DNA of 64,000 nt from JBHGAV01 sp041946685 (GTDB taxonomy: Bacteria > Acidobacteriota > Terriglobia > Bryobacterales > Bryobacteraceae). The stretch covers positions 1 to 64,000 of the forward strand of contig JBHGAV010000003.1 in NCBI GenBank assembly GCA_041946685.1, given 5' to 3'. The notes under the pieces were generated by a model. The model was not told the DNA's origin. It did not search any database and saw nothing but the letters and a program-made list of their open reading frames with translations. The translations under genes and the position numbers were made by a program. Positions 16,258 through 25,345 of the stretch are shown in pieces. Position 1 is the first letter of the stretch, and each line of letters starts with the position of its first letter.

Positions 16258-19200
16258 CTCTCTCTCCGACGCGCAAAGAGCAGCCCCGCCGCGATTGCCG
16301 CCAGGGCTGCCGCGAACCCGTTCCAGCGCAAGACCGGCGCGGGCTGCCCGATCAGAGTTGCCGCCGGCCCCGCCGTGAACAGCCAGAAGAGCGCCAGCGT
16401 GTAGGTCTTGAGGTCCGCTCCGCAGATCCTGACCAACCCCCAGATGATCCCGGCTGCGGCCAGCCCCGCCGTGAGACCCCAGGTGAATTGCGGCGCGCCG
16501 AGAGGATCGCGCGCCGCCGCGAAGACTGCGCCGGCTGCCACCAATAGCGCCCAGCGCCCGCGGGGTCCAAGATGTCGCGCAGCCGCTCCCAACGCCATGG
16601 CGAGAGCGCAGACAATGAGCACCGCCAGCAGGAAGTTCTGCCCGAGCAGGTTTAAGGCAGGCAAGTACGTGTCGGCCCCGGGAAGCTGCCAAAGAGGCAG
16701 TGAGAGCCGAGGTCCCGGCATCCTCTCGCCGACGAACGCATCGATTCGCAGCGCACCCCATAGCAAAAGGAAGATGGCCGCGGACCGCCGGAGACACTGG
16801 CTTGGCGGCGCCCCTCCTCCGCACGCGTCCTGAACGAAGACGTCCGCCGCCAGCGCCGCGACGCACAGCAGGAATCCGAAGGCCAGCGCCAGGACGAGTT
16901 GAGTCAGAACGTAGCCGGTGAGGTATCTGGCGAACGGCGTGGTCGTGCCGTAGCCTGCGAGGGCCGACGGCCAGTGGTTAGCCACCAGCAGTAGCCTGAC
17001 CACAGTGCCTGCCCCTCCCAAGACCGCGTAGCGGCGCCAACGGTAGTGGCGTGGGACCGCGGCGTCCCTGCCTCCTAACCGCAGGATGAAGATCACGAGG
17101 AGCAGCATTCCCGCGGCGCCCAGTGCGGCAGGCAGAACAAGGCCGATGAGCCGCGGCTTGTGGAATTCACGCAGCCACTCCTCGGGCAGCTTGAGAAAGC
17201 GGCGAAAGGACGACACCTCGCTGCCCGCCACGTCCACCGCGATACGAGCCCGGGCATCGGCCACGCGGAAGGAGGGGTCCTCCCAAACAAAGGTGTGGTC
17301 GGTGCGCTGGTCCCTTCCGTCCATCGACGAGTCCACCAGCCGGAATCCGGCTAATGCGATTCCCTTCCCCTGCGACAAGTAAGCTTCGGCAATTTGCCTT
17401 GCTTGTTCCGCCGGCAGCCGCGCTCCCGGCGCCTTTTCGTCCAGGAGGTGATCCACTCGAACCACTTCCCGTCGCTGATCCACCCAGACGCGCCATTCCT
17501 CCTTACGCAGCGGCTGGAAATACCGGACCATCCAGACGCCGGTGTCCATGCGGTCCCGGACGGTGTCGTTCGCTTTCCGGCCCTGCACGCGGCGAAGGTA
17601 CTCAAACTCGGCGGTGGAAAGCCTCGACTGGAAGACCGTCGCACGATGCCACTGCCTGCGGTCGACTGCTCGGGAACGCAAGGCCTCGGCTGCCGCCGCC
17701 TCGGCCTCCCCTCGCGAAACACGCACCTTGATGAAATCACCATACTCGCTAGGGCGCGGAACAACCAAGGCGCTCAGCGCAACAAGCAGCGCTGCCGCAT
17801 ACAGCCACCAAACAGGCCAACCCGGCTTGGCCGGCGCCACCGGAGAGGGCTGCGGCGGCGCGGGCGCCGCCTCCAGGGTGCGTGGCGGCTGCCAGGAGTT
17901 GAGGAGTTCCGGCGAAGCCAGGAATCCGCCGTACTTGCGGTAGAAGAAGATCGAAACCAGCAACGGGAAGACAACCGCGCCGCCCACCAGCCAGCCGCTG
18001 ATACGGAAGTACCAGCTTTCCGCCTGAAACAGGAACATCCCGATCAGGACGGCGTCCACCGTGTAGTGCCATACCAAGGTGGCCAGGATGCCGAAACGCA
18101 GCATCAGAAAGCCGGCTGCAACGCCGATGATTCCAACCTCCAGTCCGCGAATGTAGCCCGGCTGCTGAGGGTAGTTGGCATGCAGAAAACCCCAGAGGAA
18201 GGCCGGGATCAAGACCGCCAGCCAGGTGGAGCGAAGATACTTCTTCAGCAGCGGAACAGCAAGCAGCCGGAACCAGAATTCCTCGCTCGTCGAAGCGAGC
18301 AGCGAGATGGTAAGCGGATAGATCCAGGGCAACTTCGTGGACAGGAAATCGGAGTAGTTGTAGTCCTGGGGGCTCCACACTCCGAAACGCCTGCCGGCCA
18401 GATAGAACGCAACCACGAAGGCGATGTGGAGGGCGGCGAATCCGTAGCCCACGACCGTGGCGACGAAGAACTCCTTGCTCCGGATGGCGCCCAGACTGGC
18501 GAAAGAGGCGAGCGAGAGACGCGAGGGCTGTGAAGTCCTGTACAAAGGCTCTCCCGGCGCGGCGGCGAGAATCACATAGAAGAACACTCCGACGCCCGCT
18601 CCCAGCCCGAGCAACAGGGCACGCAGCAGGGACTGGGAGTACGGAGAACTGGTCGGCATGGAGTCGATGGCGAATGGGATGGAATTCCATTCGCTCACGA
18701 CCATAAGGCCGCCCACGCTCGCGGCGATAACAAGCAGCGGCCGCCAGTGGATGACTCGCCGGCGAATCGAATGGATTAGAACCGCCACTGCCGCCAGGGC
18801 CAGCAGAATGTAGAGCACGCTCGCGATCTGGGAGTAGAAATCGTTGCTCGACCGCAACGTGGCGAAGTCGCGCTTCCACTTCTCGGGGACGTAAAGGTAC
18901 TCGGAATAGCTGCCGATTCTGTCGCCCTGCACCACGACCGAACGGCGATAGGTAGCATCCCCGGCACGAAAGCCATCCTGTTCCCATGTGAACGTGTAAT
19001 CGGTCCGAGCAGGCCGGTCCTGCGACTGCTCCTCGATGAGGCGCTGAGGGACCCTGGTCCGCCCGGCGAGGAAGCCCGCCGCCACCCGGCGCGCCGCCTC
19101 CCTGGGCAGCCGTGCGCCCGGCGAGGACTCCGGAATCACGTGCGAGAAACCGACCAGCGCGCCCGCCGGGCTCAGATAGACGAGCATCTCCTCCTGGTCC

Positions 19201-19541
19201 GGCGGACGGAACCACCTCGCTCTCCAGCGCCAGACCGCCACGCTCCCCTGCATCAGCCGGTTGGCATCGGCCAGGCCAAGCTGCCGCTCCAGGTAGATGC
19301 GGGCCTGCTCGTCAGGATCGAATAGGGTCAGGCTGCGGAATCCCCGCGTCGATAGCCCCTGCTCTCTCAGAAACCCCTCGGCCAGCGAGGTGATCTGAGC
19401 CTTGGAGAAGCGCAGGTCCAGGGAGGCCTCCGGGAATGCCGCCTGGTAGTTGAGGATCGTGTAGAAGATGCTGACCGTGGCTATGAGAGCCACCGCGGCA
19501 AGCAGCAACCTGTCGCGCGAGTCCAGACGTTCTGTAGACAT
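16254..19541 (-). CDS. Large CPBP-family intramembrane metalloprotease with duplicated extracytoplasmic modules
   Basis: This 1095-residue polytopic membrane protein has a TM helix near residues 12-30, then an extracytoplasmic module A (about 46-227) and several TM helices. The CPBP (Abi) core follows: SEEFWFR (Glu420, Glu421, Arg425), FLHANY (His454) and HYTVDA (His492). A second module B (about 606-793) is clearly related to A: PGARLPREAARRVAAGF matches PGARLPAEQARQIAEAY, and TDYTFTWE matches TDHTFVWE. A TM-rich C-terminal part ends FARRR. CPBP proteases cleave substrates within membranes. TGGTATACT lies 12 bases before the ATG. Its target and function are unknown. Confidence 0.85.
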   Translation of the reverse strand: MSTERLDSRDRLLLAAVALIATVSIFYTILNYQAAFPEASLDLRFSKAQITSLAEGFLREQGLSTRGFRSLTLFDPDEQARIYLERQLGLADANRLMQGSVAVWRWRARWFRPPDQEEMLVYLSPAGALVGFSHVIPESSPGARLPREAARRVAAGFLAGRTRVPQRLIEEQSQDRPARTDYTFTWEQDGFRAGDATYRRSVVVQGDRIGSYSEYLYVPEKWKRDFATLRSSNDFYSQIASVLYILLALAAVAVLIHSIRRRVIHWRPLLVIAASVGGLMVVSEWNSIPFAIDSMPTSSPYSQSLLRALLLGLGAGVGVFFYVILAAAPGEPLYRTSQPSRLSLASFASLGAIRSKEFFVATVVGYGFAALHIAFVVAFYLAGRRFGVWSPQDYNYSDFLSTKLPWIYPLTISLLASTSEEFWFRLLAVPLLKKYLRSTWLAVLIPAFLWGFLHANYPQQPGYIRGLEVGIIGVAAGFLMLRFGILATLVWHYTVDAVLIGMFLFQAESWYFRISGWLVGGAVVFPLLVSIFFYRKYGGFLASPELLNSWQPPRTLEAAPAPPQPSPVAPAKPGWPVWWLYAAALLVALSALVVPRPSEYGDFIKVRVSRGEAEAAAAEALRSRAVDRRQWHRATVFQSRLSTAEFEYLRRVQGRKANDTVRDRMDTGVWMVRYFQPLRKEEWRVWVDQRREVVRVDHLLDEKAPGARLPAEQARQIAEAYLSQGKGIALAGFRLVDSSMDGRDQRTDHTFVWEDPSFRVADARARIAVDVAGSEVSSFRRFLKLPEEWLREFHKPRLIGLVLPAALGAAGMLLLVIFILRLGGRDAAVPRHYRWRRYAVLGGAGTVVRLLLVANHWPSALAGYGTTTPFARYLTGYVLTQLVLALAFGFLLCVAALAADVFVQDACGGGAPPSQCLRRSAAIFLLLWGALRIDAFVGERMPGPRLSLPLWQLPGADTYLPALNLLGQNFLLAVLIVCALAMALGAAARHLGPRGRWALLVAAGAVFAAARDPLGAPQFTWGLTAGLAAAGIIWGLVRICGADLKTYTLALFWLFTAGPAATLIGQPAPVLRWNGFAAALAAIAAGLLFARRRES

Positions 19542-19620
19542 GCAGGTGAGGGGAGTATACCATTCGAGGCCGACGCCGACGTCCGCATACCGCGCATCCT
19601 GTTAGACTGAGAGCAGCCGC

Positions 19621-20598
19621 ATGTTATCGATCGTCATCCCGGTGCACAATGAGGAGCCGTCCATCCTGCCGCTCTATGACCGGCTTACGAAGGTGCTCGA
19701 ATTGGTCAAACGGCCCTACGAGATCATCTTCGTGGATGACGCTTCGTCGGACCGCAGCTTCGAACTGCTGGCGAATCTGGTCGAAACGGATGCCCGGCTG
19801 AAGGTAGTCCGCCTGCGGCGGAACTTCGGGCAAACAGCCGCTTTGGCGGCGGGATTTCACGAGGCCAAGGGGGACGTGATTGTCTCCATGGACGGCGACC
19901 TCCAGCACGATCCCGAGGACCTGCCCGCACTCATCGCCAAGATCGACGAGGGCTACGACATCGCAAGCGGGTGGCGACACCACCGCGTAGACAATGCCCT
20001 GACCCGGAAGCTGCCATCGCGCGCGGCCAACTGGATCATGGCCAAGGTCTCCGGCGTCAACCTGCACGACTTCGGGACTACGTTCAAGGCGTACCGCGCG
20101 GAGATCCTCAAAGACGTCAACCTCTACGGCGAGTTGCACCGTTTCATCCCCGCGCTGGCCAGTTTCTATGGGGCGCGGATCGCGGAGGTGCCGATCCGCA
20201 ACACGGTGCGCTGTCAGGGCGGCTCGCATTATGGCCTGGGAAGAACGGTCCACGTGCTCATCGACATCGTGACCATCAAGTTTCTCCTCAGCTACTTCAC
20301 CCGCCCCATGCATTTCTTTGGCAAACTGGGGCTGCTGGGGACCGCGGCGGGGGGCGCAATGCTGGGGTATCTGCTCTTGCGCAAACTGACGGGCCACGAG
20401 ATTCTGGTCGAACACGGGCCGCTGATGCTCGCCGCGGCGATATCGTTGCTGGCCGGCCTGATGATGTTCAGCACCGGGCTTCTGGGCGAGGTTCTGATGC
20501 GGACCTACTTCGAGAGTCAAGGCCGGCGCATCTACGCCGTGCGGGAGGTCCTGTCGCGGTCGGGGCCGCCGGTGAAGGGTACGGGGAACCGGGCGTAG
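19621..20598 (+). CDS. Glycosyltransferase family 2, polyprenyl-phosphate type (DPM1/GtrB-like)
   Basis: This 325-residue protein has a GT-A domain (residues 1-230) with IPVHNEE, FVDDASSDRS, the metal-binding MDGDLQHDPED and RRNFGQTAALAAGF. Two C-terminal TM helices follow (about 240-300). DPM1/GtrB-like enzymes load a sugar onto undecaprenyl phosphate for later transfer outside the membrane. The start codon follows a weak GAGAGC signal. It converges on the TrmB regulator/gmd pair with a 10-base gap, which suggests a nucleotide-sugar and surface glycan region. Donor and acceptor are unknown. Confidence 0.9.
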   Translation: MLSIVIPVHNEEPSILPLYDRLTKVLELVKRPYEIIFVDDASSDRSFELLANLVETDARLKVVRLRRNFGQTAALAAGFHEAKGDVIVSMDGDLQHDPEDLPALIAKIDEGYDIASGWRHHRVDNALTRKLPSRAANWIMAKVSGVNLHDFGTTFKAYRAEILKDVNLYGELHRFIPALASFYGARIAEVPIRNTVRCQGGSHYGLGRTVHVLIDIVTIKFLLSYFTRPMHFFGKLGLLGTAAGGAMLGYLLLRKLTGHEILVEHGPLMLAAAISLLAGLMMFSTGLLGEVLMRTYFESQGRRIYAVREVLSRSGPPVKGTGNRA

Positions 20599-20608
20599 CA
20601 GACCACGG

Positions 20609-21439
20609 CTATCCGGGCCGCTGAAGAGGCTCGGAGCGCTTCCAGTACACCTCGAAGAGGCCCTTCATCGCCTCACCGAGGCCAGCGTGGTCGAACACCA
20701 GAGCGGTCCAGGCCGGCTTGGTGACCACCGGGTCCAGCAGCGCGATAAGACCCCGGACTCCGTCGAACAGCGCCATCTTCAGGGGCAGAGACGCCGCCTT
20801 ATGCACCTGAACGCCTGACGCCGCCAGGTCCTCAAACCACCGGAGGCGCTTCTCATCGAGCGCGGTGGTGTCCAGGAGCAGCCGGCAGGCGACGCCACGC
20901 CCACTCGCCGCTCGAACCTGCTCCTCATTAAGGGGATCAAAGGCGTATGGCGGCCGCAGAAACTCCAGGTATTCTGATTTGGCCGCGGCCAGCATGCGGG
21001 TGTACTGGGCCGCCGATTGCGCGGGCTCCCCGATGATCTGCAGGTAGTCGAGCGTGCCCCGCTCTCCCTCCCCCCTGGGGTATGCCGCGACCAGCTCCTC
21101 CGTCAGGCTGGAGGCCAGCCGTCCCTGCTCCACGAGCGCCTGTTCGGCCTGATGGCGCCGGTGCGCGACAAAGCAGGGGAGCGCAAGCTCCGGCTCCACG
21201 GCCGAGAACAGCTTGGTCTTGTCCCGCACCACTTGAGCAAAGCCCTTCTCCACCAGGCTGTCGAGCACCTCGTAGATCTTCTGCCGCGGAACGTGCGCGC
21301 GCGCCGCCAACTCCAGAGCCTTGAACCGCGGGTGGCCCATCAGAACGAGGTAGGACCGGGCCTCATAGGCGTTGAGCCCTATCTGTCGCAGCATCCGCCA
21401 GTGCTTCTGAAAGTCGGGGCGCACAGCTTCGTGACTCAT
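20609..21439 (-). CDS. TrmB-family transcriptional regulator
   Basis: This 276-residue protein starts with a winged-helix DNA-binding domain (about residues 18-85: LNAYEARSYLVLMGH, RFKALELAARAHVPRQKIYEVLDSL). A coiled linker and an effector-binding domain of the TrmB/phospholipase-D-like type follow. TrmB proteins bind sugars and control sugar genes, best studied in archaea. The ATG lies 3 bases after the gmd stop, so it is translationally coupled to a GDP-sugar dehydratase. It may sense a related sugar metabolite; this is an inference from position. Confidence 0.8.
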   Translation of the reverse strand: MSHEAVRPDFQKHWRMLRQIGLNAYEARSYLVLMGHPRFKALELAARAHVPRQKIYEVLDSLVEKGFAQVVRDKTKLFSAVEPELALPCFVAHRRHQAEQALVEQGRLASSLTEELVAAYPRGEGERGTLDYLQIIGEPAQSAAQYTRMLAAAKSEYLEFLRPPYAFDPLNEEQVRAASGRGVACRLLLDTTALDEKRLRWFEDLAASGVQVHKAASLPLKMALFDGVRGLIALLDPVVTKPAWTALVFDHAGLGEAMKGLFEVYWKRSEPLQRPG

Positions 21440-21442
21440 GGC

Positions 21443-22429
21443 TCATCCCAAGGGCACGCCCAACAGCCGGCAATCGGCTTCTACCATCTCCCGAACCAGT
21501 TCCCTGAACCCGATCCGGTGGCTCCACCCAAGCCGCTGGCGCGCCTTCGAACAATCGCCGAGTAGCAGATTCACTTCCGCGGGCCGGAACAGGCTGGTGT
21601 CGGTGACGACATGAGCGTTGTAGTCCAAACCAGCGACTTCGAAGGCCAGTTGGGCGAATTCCTTCACGGAGTGCGTCTCGCCGGTTGCGATCACATAATC
21701 GTCCGGCTCCGGCTCCTGAAGCATCCGCCACATCGCCGTGACGTACTCCCGTGCGTGACCCCAGTCGCGCCGGGCCTCCAGGTTGCCCAGCCGCAGTCCA
21801 CTGGCGCGCCCGGCCTTGATACGCGCCACGCCTGAGGAGATCTTGCGGGTCACGAACTCGTAACCGCGGCGAGGCGATTCGTGATTGAACAAAATCCCGC
21901 TCGAGCAATGCATCCCGAACGCCTCCCTGTAGTTGCGGGTCAAGTCAAAGCCGGCGACCTTGCTGATCCCGTAGGAGGATCTGGGGTGGAACCGGGTGTT
22001 CTCGTTCTGAGGCACCTGGTCGGCGTGTCCAAACATCTCGCTGGAGCCGGCGAAGTAGAAGCGGCAGCGGGGCGTCAGATGCTTGAGGCCGGCCAAAAGG
22101 AAGTGCGTTCCGTTGATATTGGCGTTGAGCGTGGAGAACTCGTCGTCGAAGGAGTAGCTCACAAAACTCTGAGCCGCAAGGTGATAGCACTCATCGGGCA
22201 GCACCGCACCAACCACCTGGTGAATGCTGGCGTAGCTTTCCAGCGACGCCGCATGGAGCTTTAACCGGTCGAGAATCGGAAGGAGACGCGAGAGTCTGTG
22301 CTCCGGGTCTTCCAGGGCCACGCGGCGGATCACCCCGTGTACTTCGTATCCCTTCTCCAGAAGGAATTCAGCGAGGTAGGAACCGTCCTGGCCGGTGATT
22401 CCCGTGATCAACGCGCGCTTTGCCGGCAT
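21443..22429 (-). CDS. gmd: GDP-mannose 4,6-dehydratase
   Basis: This 328-residue extended SDR enzyme converts GDP-mannose to GDP-4-keto-6-deoxymannose, the precursor of fucose and rhamnose-like sugars. The NADP loop is TGITGQDGSYLAE. Catalytic residues lie in AGSSEMFG and the YGISK (Tyr/Lys) motif, followed by FNHESPRRG. Length is slightly short for the family (usually about 340-370). I start at ATG 22429 because homologues begin just before KRALITG. There is no Shine-Dalgarno, but TGATACCAT ends 8 bases upstream. Coupled downstream to the TrmB gene. Confidence 0.95.
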   Translation of the reverse strand: MPAKRALITGITGQDGSYLAEFLLEKGYEVHGVIRRVALEDPEHRLSRLLPILDRLKLHAASLESYASIHQVVGAVLPDECYHLAAQSFVSYSFDDEFSTLNANINGTHFLLAGLKHLTPRCRFYFAGSSEMFGHADQVPQNENTRFHPRSSYGISKVAGFDLTRNYREAFGMHCSSGILFNHESPRRGYEFVTRKISSGVARIKAGRASGLRLGNLEARRDWGHAREYVTAMWRMLQEPEPDDYVIATGETHSVKEFAQLAFEVAGLDYNAHVVTDTSLFRPAEVNLLLGDCSKARQRLGWSHRIGFRELVREMVEADCRLLGVPLG

Positions 22430-22691
22430 CAGAATCGATGGTATCACGCGGAGCGGAGGTTCACTCTGCCGGAAGCGATGAAGGCTCAAGGAACAGGTTG
22501 TGCGGGCTCAAATGCAGGGTGTCAGCGTTTCCGGGGAGTGGAGTTCGGACGGGGAATTCAAAGGATGGACTCGAAGCGGTTCAACCTTCGCTCCTTGAGC
22601 CTTTGTCCGGTGTCTCACGCCCGGGACCGCGGCAATTCGGGAACCAAACGGCAATAAGCCTGTTCTCAATTACATACCGATGGCAGCCAGT

Positions 22692-22726
22692 ATTCCGGCG
22701 CGCCAAAAAAGTGGCGCGTCCAGAAT
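22692..22726 (-). terminator. Hairpin downstream of the TolC-family gene
   Basis: The arms ATTCCGG-CGCGCC (22692-22704) and GGCGCGTCCAGAAT (22713-22726) pair around an 8-base loop containing six A residues (T on the minus strand). It lies 34 bases after the tolC-like stop at 22760 on the minus strand, so it could terminate that gene, though there is no U-tract after the stem. The rest of the 330-base gap (22430-22759) between gmd and the TolC-family gene shows no convincing ORF or RNA. Confidence 0.4.
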
Positions 22727-22759
22727 TTGGTTTCAAAATGGCACAGCACTTGCCGCCGC

Positions 22760-24637
22760 CTAGGGCTGAGTCTCCGGCGGCAGGGGGCTCGGGCCGCGCG
22801 AGACTCGGCCTGTCTTGGCCTCCTCGATCTCGATGCCGTACGTCTCCAGTGTCCGCCCGGTTGCCTGATCCAGGGCAACCTTGGCCCGGCTGTACGCGCT
22901 CAGGGCAGTCACTTCCTGGGATTGCGCCTGGGCCAGGTCCCGCTGAGCCTGAATCACGAAGTATATCGTCGAGGCACCGAGCGCGTACTTCTTCTCTTCG
23001 GCCGCCAGGGTCTGCTCTTGAAGAACGCGGGTCTTGGTGGCCGCCTCGTACTGCGCGCGGGCTTGCTGAACGGCGATCAGGGCATTCGTCACATCCAACC
23101 GTATCTGGTTGGTAAGCTGCTGCTGCCGGATTTCCTGCTGCCTTATGGAGAGCTGGTCGCGGATCATGTCAGCCTCGGCCACCTTGTTGCCGAGCGGGAA
23201 GTTGAGCTGGAAGCCTAACGAGTAGTTGGGGAAGTTTCGCCGCAGGAGCTGGGCCAGCGCTGTGCCGTAGCCGCCCAGGAAGTAGGGGTCCACCGCGTTG
23301 GGGTTGCGCGGCGTAGGCGGCACGCCGGGAGTGACCGAGGGCACGGGAAGTGTGTTGACCTGCCCCGCCAAGCCGTTGTTTTGAAGAGTGCCCACCAAGT
23401 CCAGCGTCGGCCGCAGGGCGCTTTTGGTTCCCGCCAGCCCGATCTTCGCGTTCTCCAGCTGCACCCGGGTCTGAGCCAGTTCCGGCCGGTTCTCCATAGC
23501 CCTCGCAACCAGGTCCTGGATCGGCTCGATCGCCTCGGACGCCGGGACCCGGATCTGGTCGGTGGGAACGACCCGGGCTTCAGCGAGAACGGGACTGGCG
23601 ACTCCGGTCCGGCTAAGAACATTCTTCAAGACGGTCTCCTGCTGGAGGAGTTGCGTTTCCGCGATCGTGAGGCTCTGCTGGCTGCTGGCGACCTGGGCTT
23701 CCGCGCGCACGATCTCAATCGGTGCAAGGGTCCCGATCTCAACCTGCTTCTTGTTGTCCTCGTACAGCCTCTGGGCCAGGGCCACAGCCTGGCGCTGCAC
23801 CCTCACGTTCTGGTTGTAGCTCACCAGGTCCCAGTAGAGGTTGATGACGGATGCCACCGTGGTCATCACCTGCTGCCGGAAGACCAGGTCCGAAACCTGC
23901 AAGTTATTGCGAGCGACGCGGATGTTCCGCGTGTTCACAGCCCTGCCAAAGCCGTCCAGTAGGGGCTGGGTGACCGAGAGGTTGAAATTTGCCGACTTGG
24001 ACGGGTTGAAATCGCTTCGGCCGGAATTATTGCTGGTGAAGCTGTTGTTCCATCCGAAGCTGACCGTGGTCCCGGTGGTGAATGCCTTCTGAATCCCCAC
24101 GTTGGCCGTGGTGCTTTCCGTCTGGAGAGAATTGGTACCGGTCACAAAGGAACTGGTCTGCGGCGTGGTCTGGTGCAACCAGTTGTAATTGAAGGTGAGG
24201 GTCGGTTCAAGGCTGATCGACCGGGCGCCCGTGCCGGTAGTGACTGCGCCCACGGCGCTAGAGGCGCCCGTCGCCCCGGCGACGGAAGTGGAGACCCCAC
24301 GGATGGCGGAGCCGGCCTCAGCACGCAGGATGTCCGTCCTTGCCAGCCGGGGACCATATCGCTGCAATTCGATGTCGAGGTTGTTCTCAAGCGCCAGCGC
24401 GATGGCGTCCTGGAGGGATAAGTAGATCCTCCCGGCACGGAGCAGTGAATCGATTCTGCCTGAATTGCCAAGGTGCACGGGAGGTTCGGTCCGAAACTGG
24501 AACGGCCGCCAGATACTGTCCACACTCCGCAGGGCGGAAGGAAGCCTGGACTCCGGCGCACCTGACTGAGCGGAAAGCGTTGGAATGAGCGCCAGGGAAA
24601 CACAAAGAGCTGCACACACGCGATGATAGGCTGTCAT
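22760..24637 (-). CDS. TolC-family outer membrane efflux protein
   Basis: This 625-residue protein has a signal peptide (residues 1-24, ending LSAQ) and two repeats of long coiled alpha-hairpins in the outer membrane factor pattern. Examples are LALENNLDIELQR near the start and DQLSIRQQEIRQQQLTNQIR near the end, with Pro-bearing beta segments between. It is longer than most TolC proteins (about 450-500) because of a Ser/Thr/Asn-rich N-terminal segment. ATG 24637 is chosen because a signal peptide follows directly. It is not adjacent to the RND pair at 9.5-13.9 kb, but could pair with that or another exporter. Divergent from pyrE. Confidence 0.9.
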   Translation of the reverse strand: MTAYHRVCAALCVSLALIPTLSAQSGAPESRLPSALRSVDSIWRPFQFRTEPPVHLGNSGRIDSLLRAGRIYLSLQDAIALALENNLDIELQRYGPRLARTDILRAEAGSAIRGVSTSVAGATGASSAVGAVTTGTGARSISLEPTLTFNYNWLHQTTPQTSSFVTGTNSLQTESTTANVGIQKAFTTGTTVSFGWNNSFTSNNSGRSDFNPSKSANFNLSVTQPLLDGFGRAVNTRNIRVARNNLQVSDLVFRQQVMTTVASVINLYWDLVSYNQNVRVQRQAVALAQRLYEDNKKQVEIGTLAPIEIVRAEAQVASSQQSLTIAETQLLQQETVLKNVLSRTGVASPVLAEARVVPTDQIRVPASEAIEPIQDLVARAMENRPELAQTRVQLENAKIGLAGTKSALRPTLDLVGTLQNNGLAGQVNTLPVPSVTPGVPPTPRNPNAVDPYFLGGYGTALAQLLRRNFPNYSLGFQLNFPLGNKVAEADMIRDQLSIRQQEIRQQQLTNQIRLDVTNALIAVQQARAQYEAATKTRVLQEQTLAAEEKKYALGASTIYFVIQAQRDLAQAQSQEVTALSAYSRAKVALDQATGRTLETYGIEIEEAKTGRVSRGPSPLPPETQP

Positions 24638-24724
24638 GTCTTTCAATCCCGAGACCTGTTTACAGGAACTCCTGATAAGGGCAGACGCACAAGAAGGCTC
24701 ATCTGTTCCTAGATATTCCAATGG

Positions 24725-24730
24725 TATAGT
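24725..24730 (+). promoter_or_regulatory. Extended -10 element of pyrE
   Basis: TGGTATAGT (24722-24730) is an extended -10. TATAGT ends 8 bases before the pyrE ATG and no Shine-Dalgarno intervenes, so transcription would begin at or next to the start codon. The same geometry recurs at several genes in the window. Confidence 0.5.
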
Positions 24731-24738
24731 AGGCACTG

Positions 24739-25332
24739 ATGACGCCGCAAGAAACCGCCGTCCTGGACCTTTTCAAGCAGACCGGCGCATATCTGAACGG
24801 CCACTTCCGGCTGACCAGCGGGCTTCACAGTCCCGAGTACCTGCAATGCGCGCTGGTGCTCCAGCACACCGCCCTGGCGGAGCGCCTGGGGCGGGAGCTT
24901 GCCGGCAAGGTGCGGGAGATCATCGGCGCCGCGCCGGTGGATCTGGTGGCCTCCCCAGCCATCGGCGGCCTGATCGTCGGCCACGAAGCGGCCAGGGCTC
25001 TGGGCGCGCGCTTTGTGTTCGCTGAGCGCGCGGGCGACGGCAAGATGACCCTGCGGCGCGGTTTCACGGCGGACGCGGGTGCGGCGGCCGTCGTGATCGA
25101 AGACGTGGTGACTACGGGAGGCAGCACGCGCGAAGTGGTGGACCTCCTGGCGGCCTCGGGAGCGCGCGTGCTGGCGGCGGGCTCCATCGTCGACCGCAGC
25201 GGAGGACAGGTGGCGGTGGGCGTGCCGCGGGCCGCCCTGCTGACGCTCCAGGTGGTTGCTTATCCTCCGGACGACTGCCCCCTTTGCCGCGAGGGACTCC
25301 CTGTCACCAAGCCAGGTTCCCGTCCCGCCTGA
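24739..25332 (+). CDS. pyrE: Orotate phosphoribosyltransferase
   Basis: This 197-residue enzyme of UMP biosynthesis joins orotate to PRPP. Visible are the orotate-binding FRLTSGLHSPEYLQ, the basic KMTLRRGF region and the PRPP loop VVIEDVVTTGGST. The C-terminus carries a CPLCREGLPVTKPGS tail with two Cys residues, seen in some bacterial PyrE proteins. The ATG has no Shine-Dalgarno but a TATAGT -10 upstream. truA follows 13 bases after the stop on the same strand. Confidence 0.95.
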   Translation: MTPQETAVLDLFKQTGAYLNGHFRLTSGLHSPEYLQCALVLQHTALAERLGRELAGKVREIIGAAPVDLVASPAIGGLIVGHEAARALGARFVFAERAGDGKMTLRRGFTADAGAAAVVIEDVVTTGGSTREVVDLLAASGARVLAAGSIVDRSGGQVAVGVPRAALLTLQVVAYPPDDCPLCREGLPVTKPGSRPA

Positions 25333-25345
25333 TCCTCCGGTCTCC

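Noticed and set aside
15478..16866. Long minus-strand reading frame spanning the DUF5916 gene end and the CPBP gene
   Set aside because: It lies antisense or out of frame to two well-supported genes and has low-complexity, Arg/Gly/Ala-rich composition with no recognised motif.
22420..23115. Plus-strand frame in the gmd-tolC gap extending into the TolC gene
   Set aside because: It overlaps the TolC-family C-terminus antisense and has Arg/Ser/Pro-rich composition; no Shine-Dalgarno or motif supports it.
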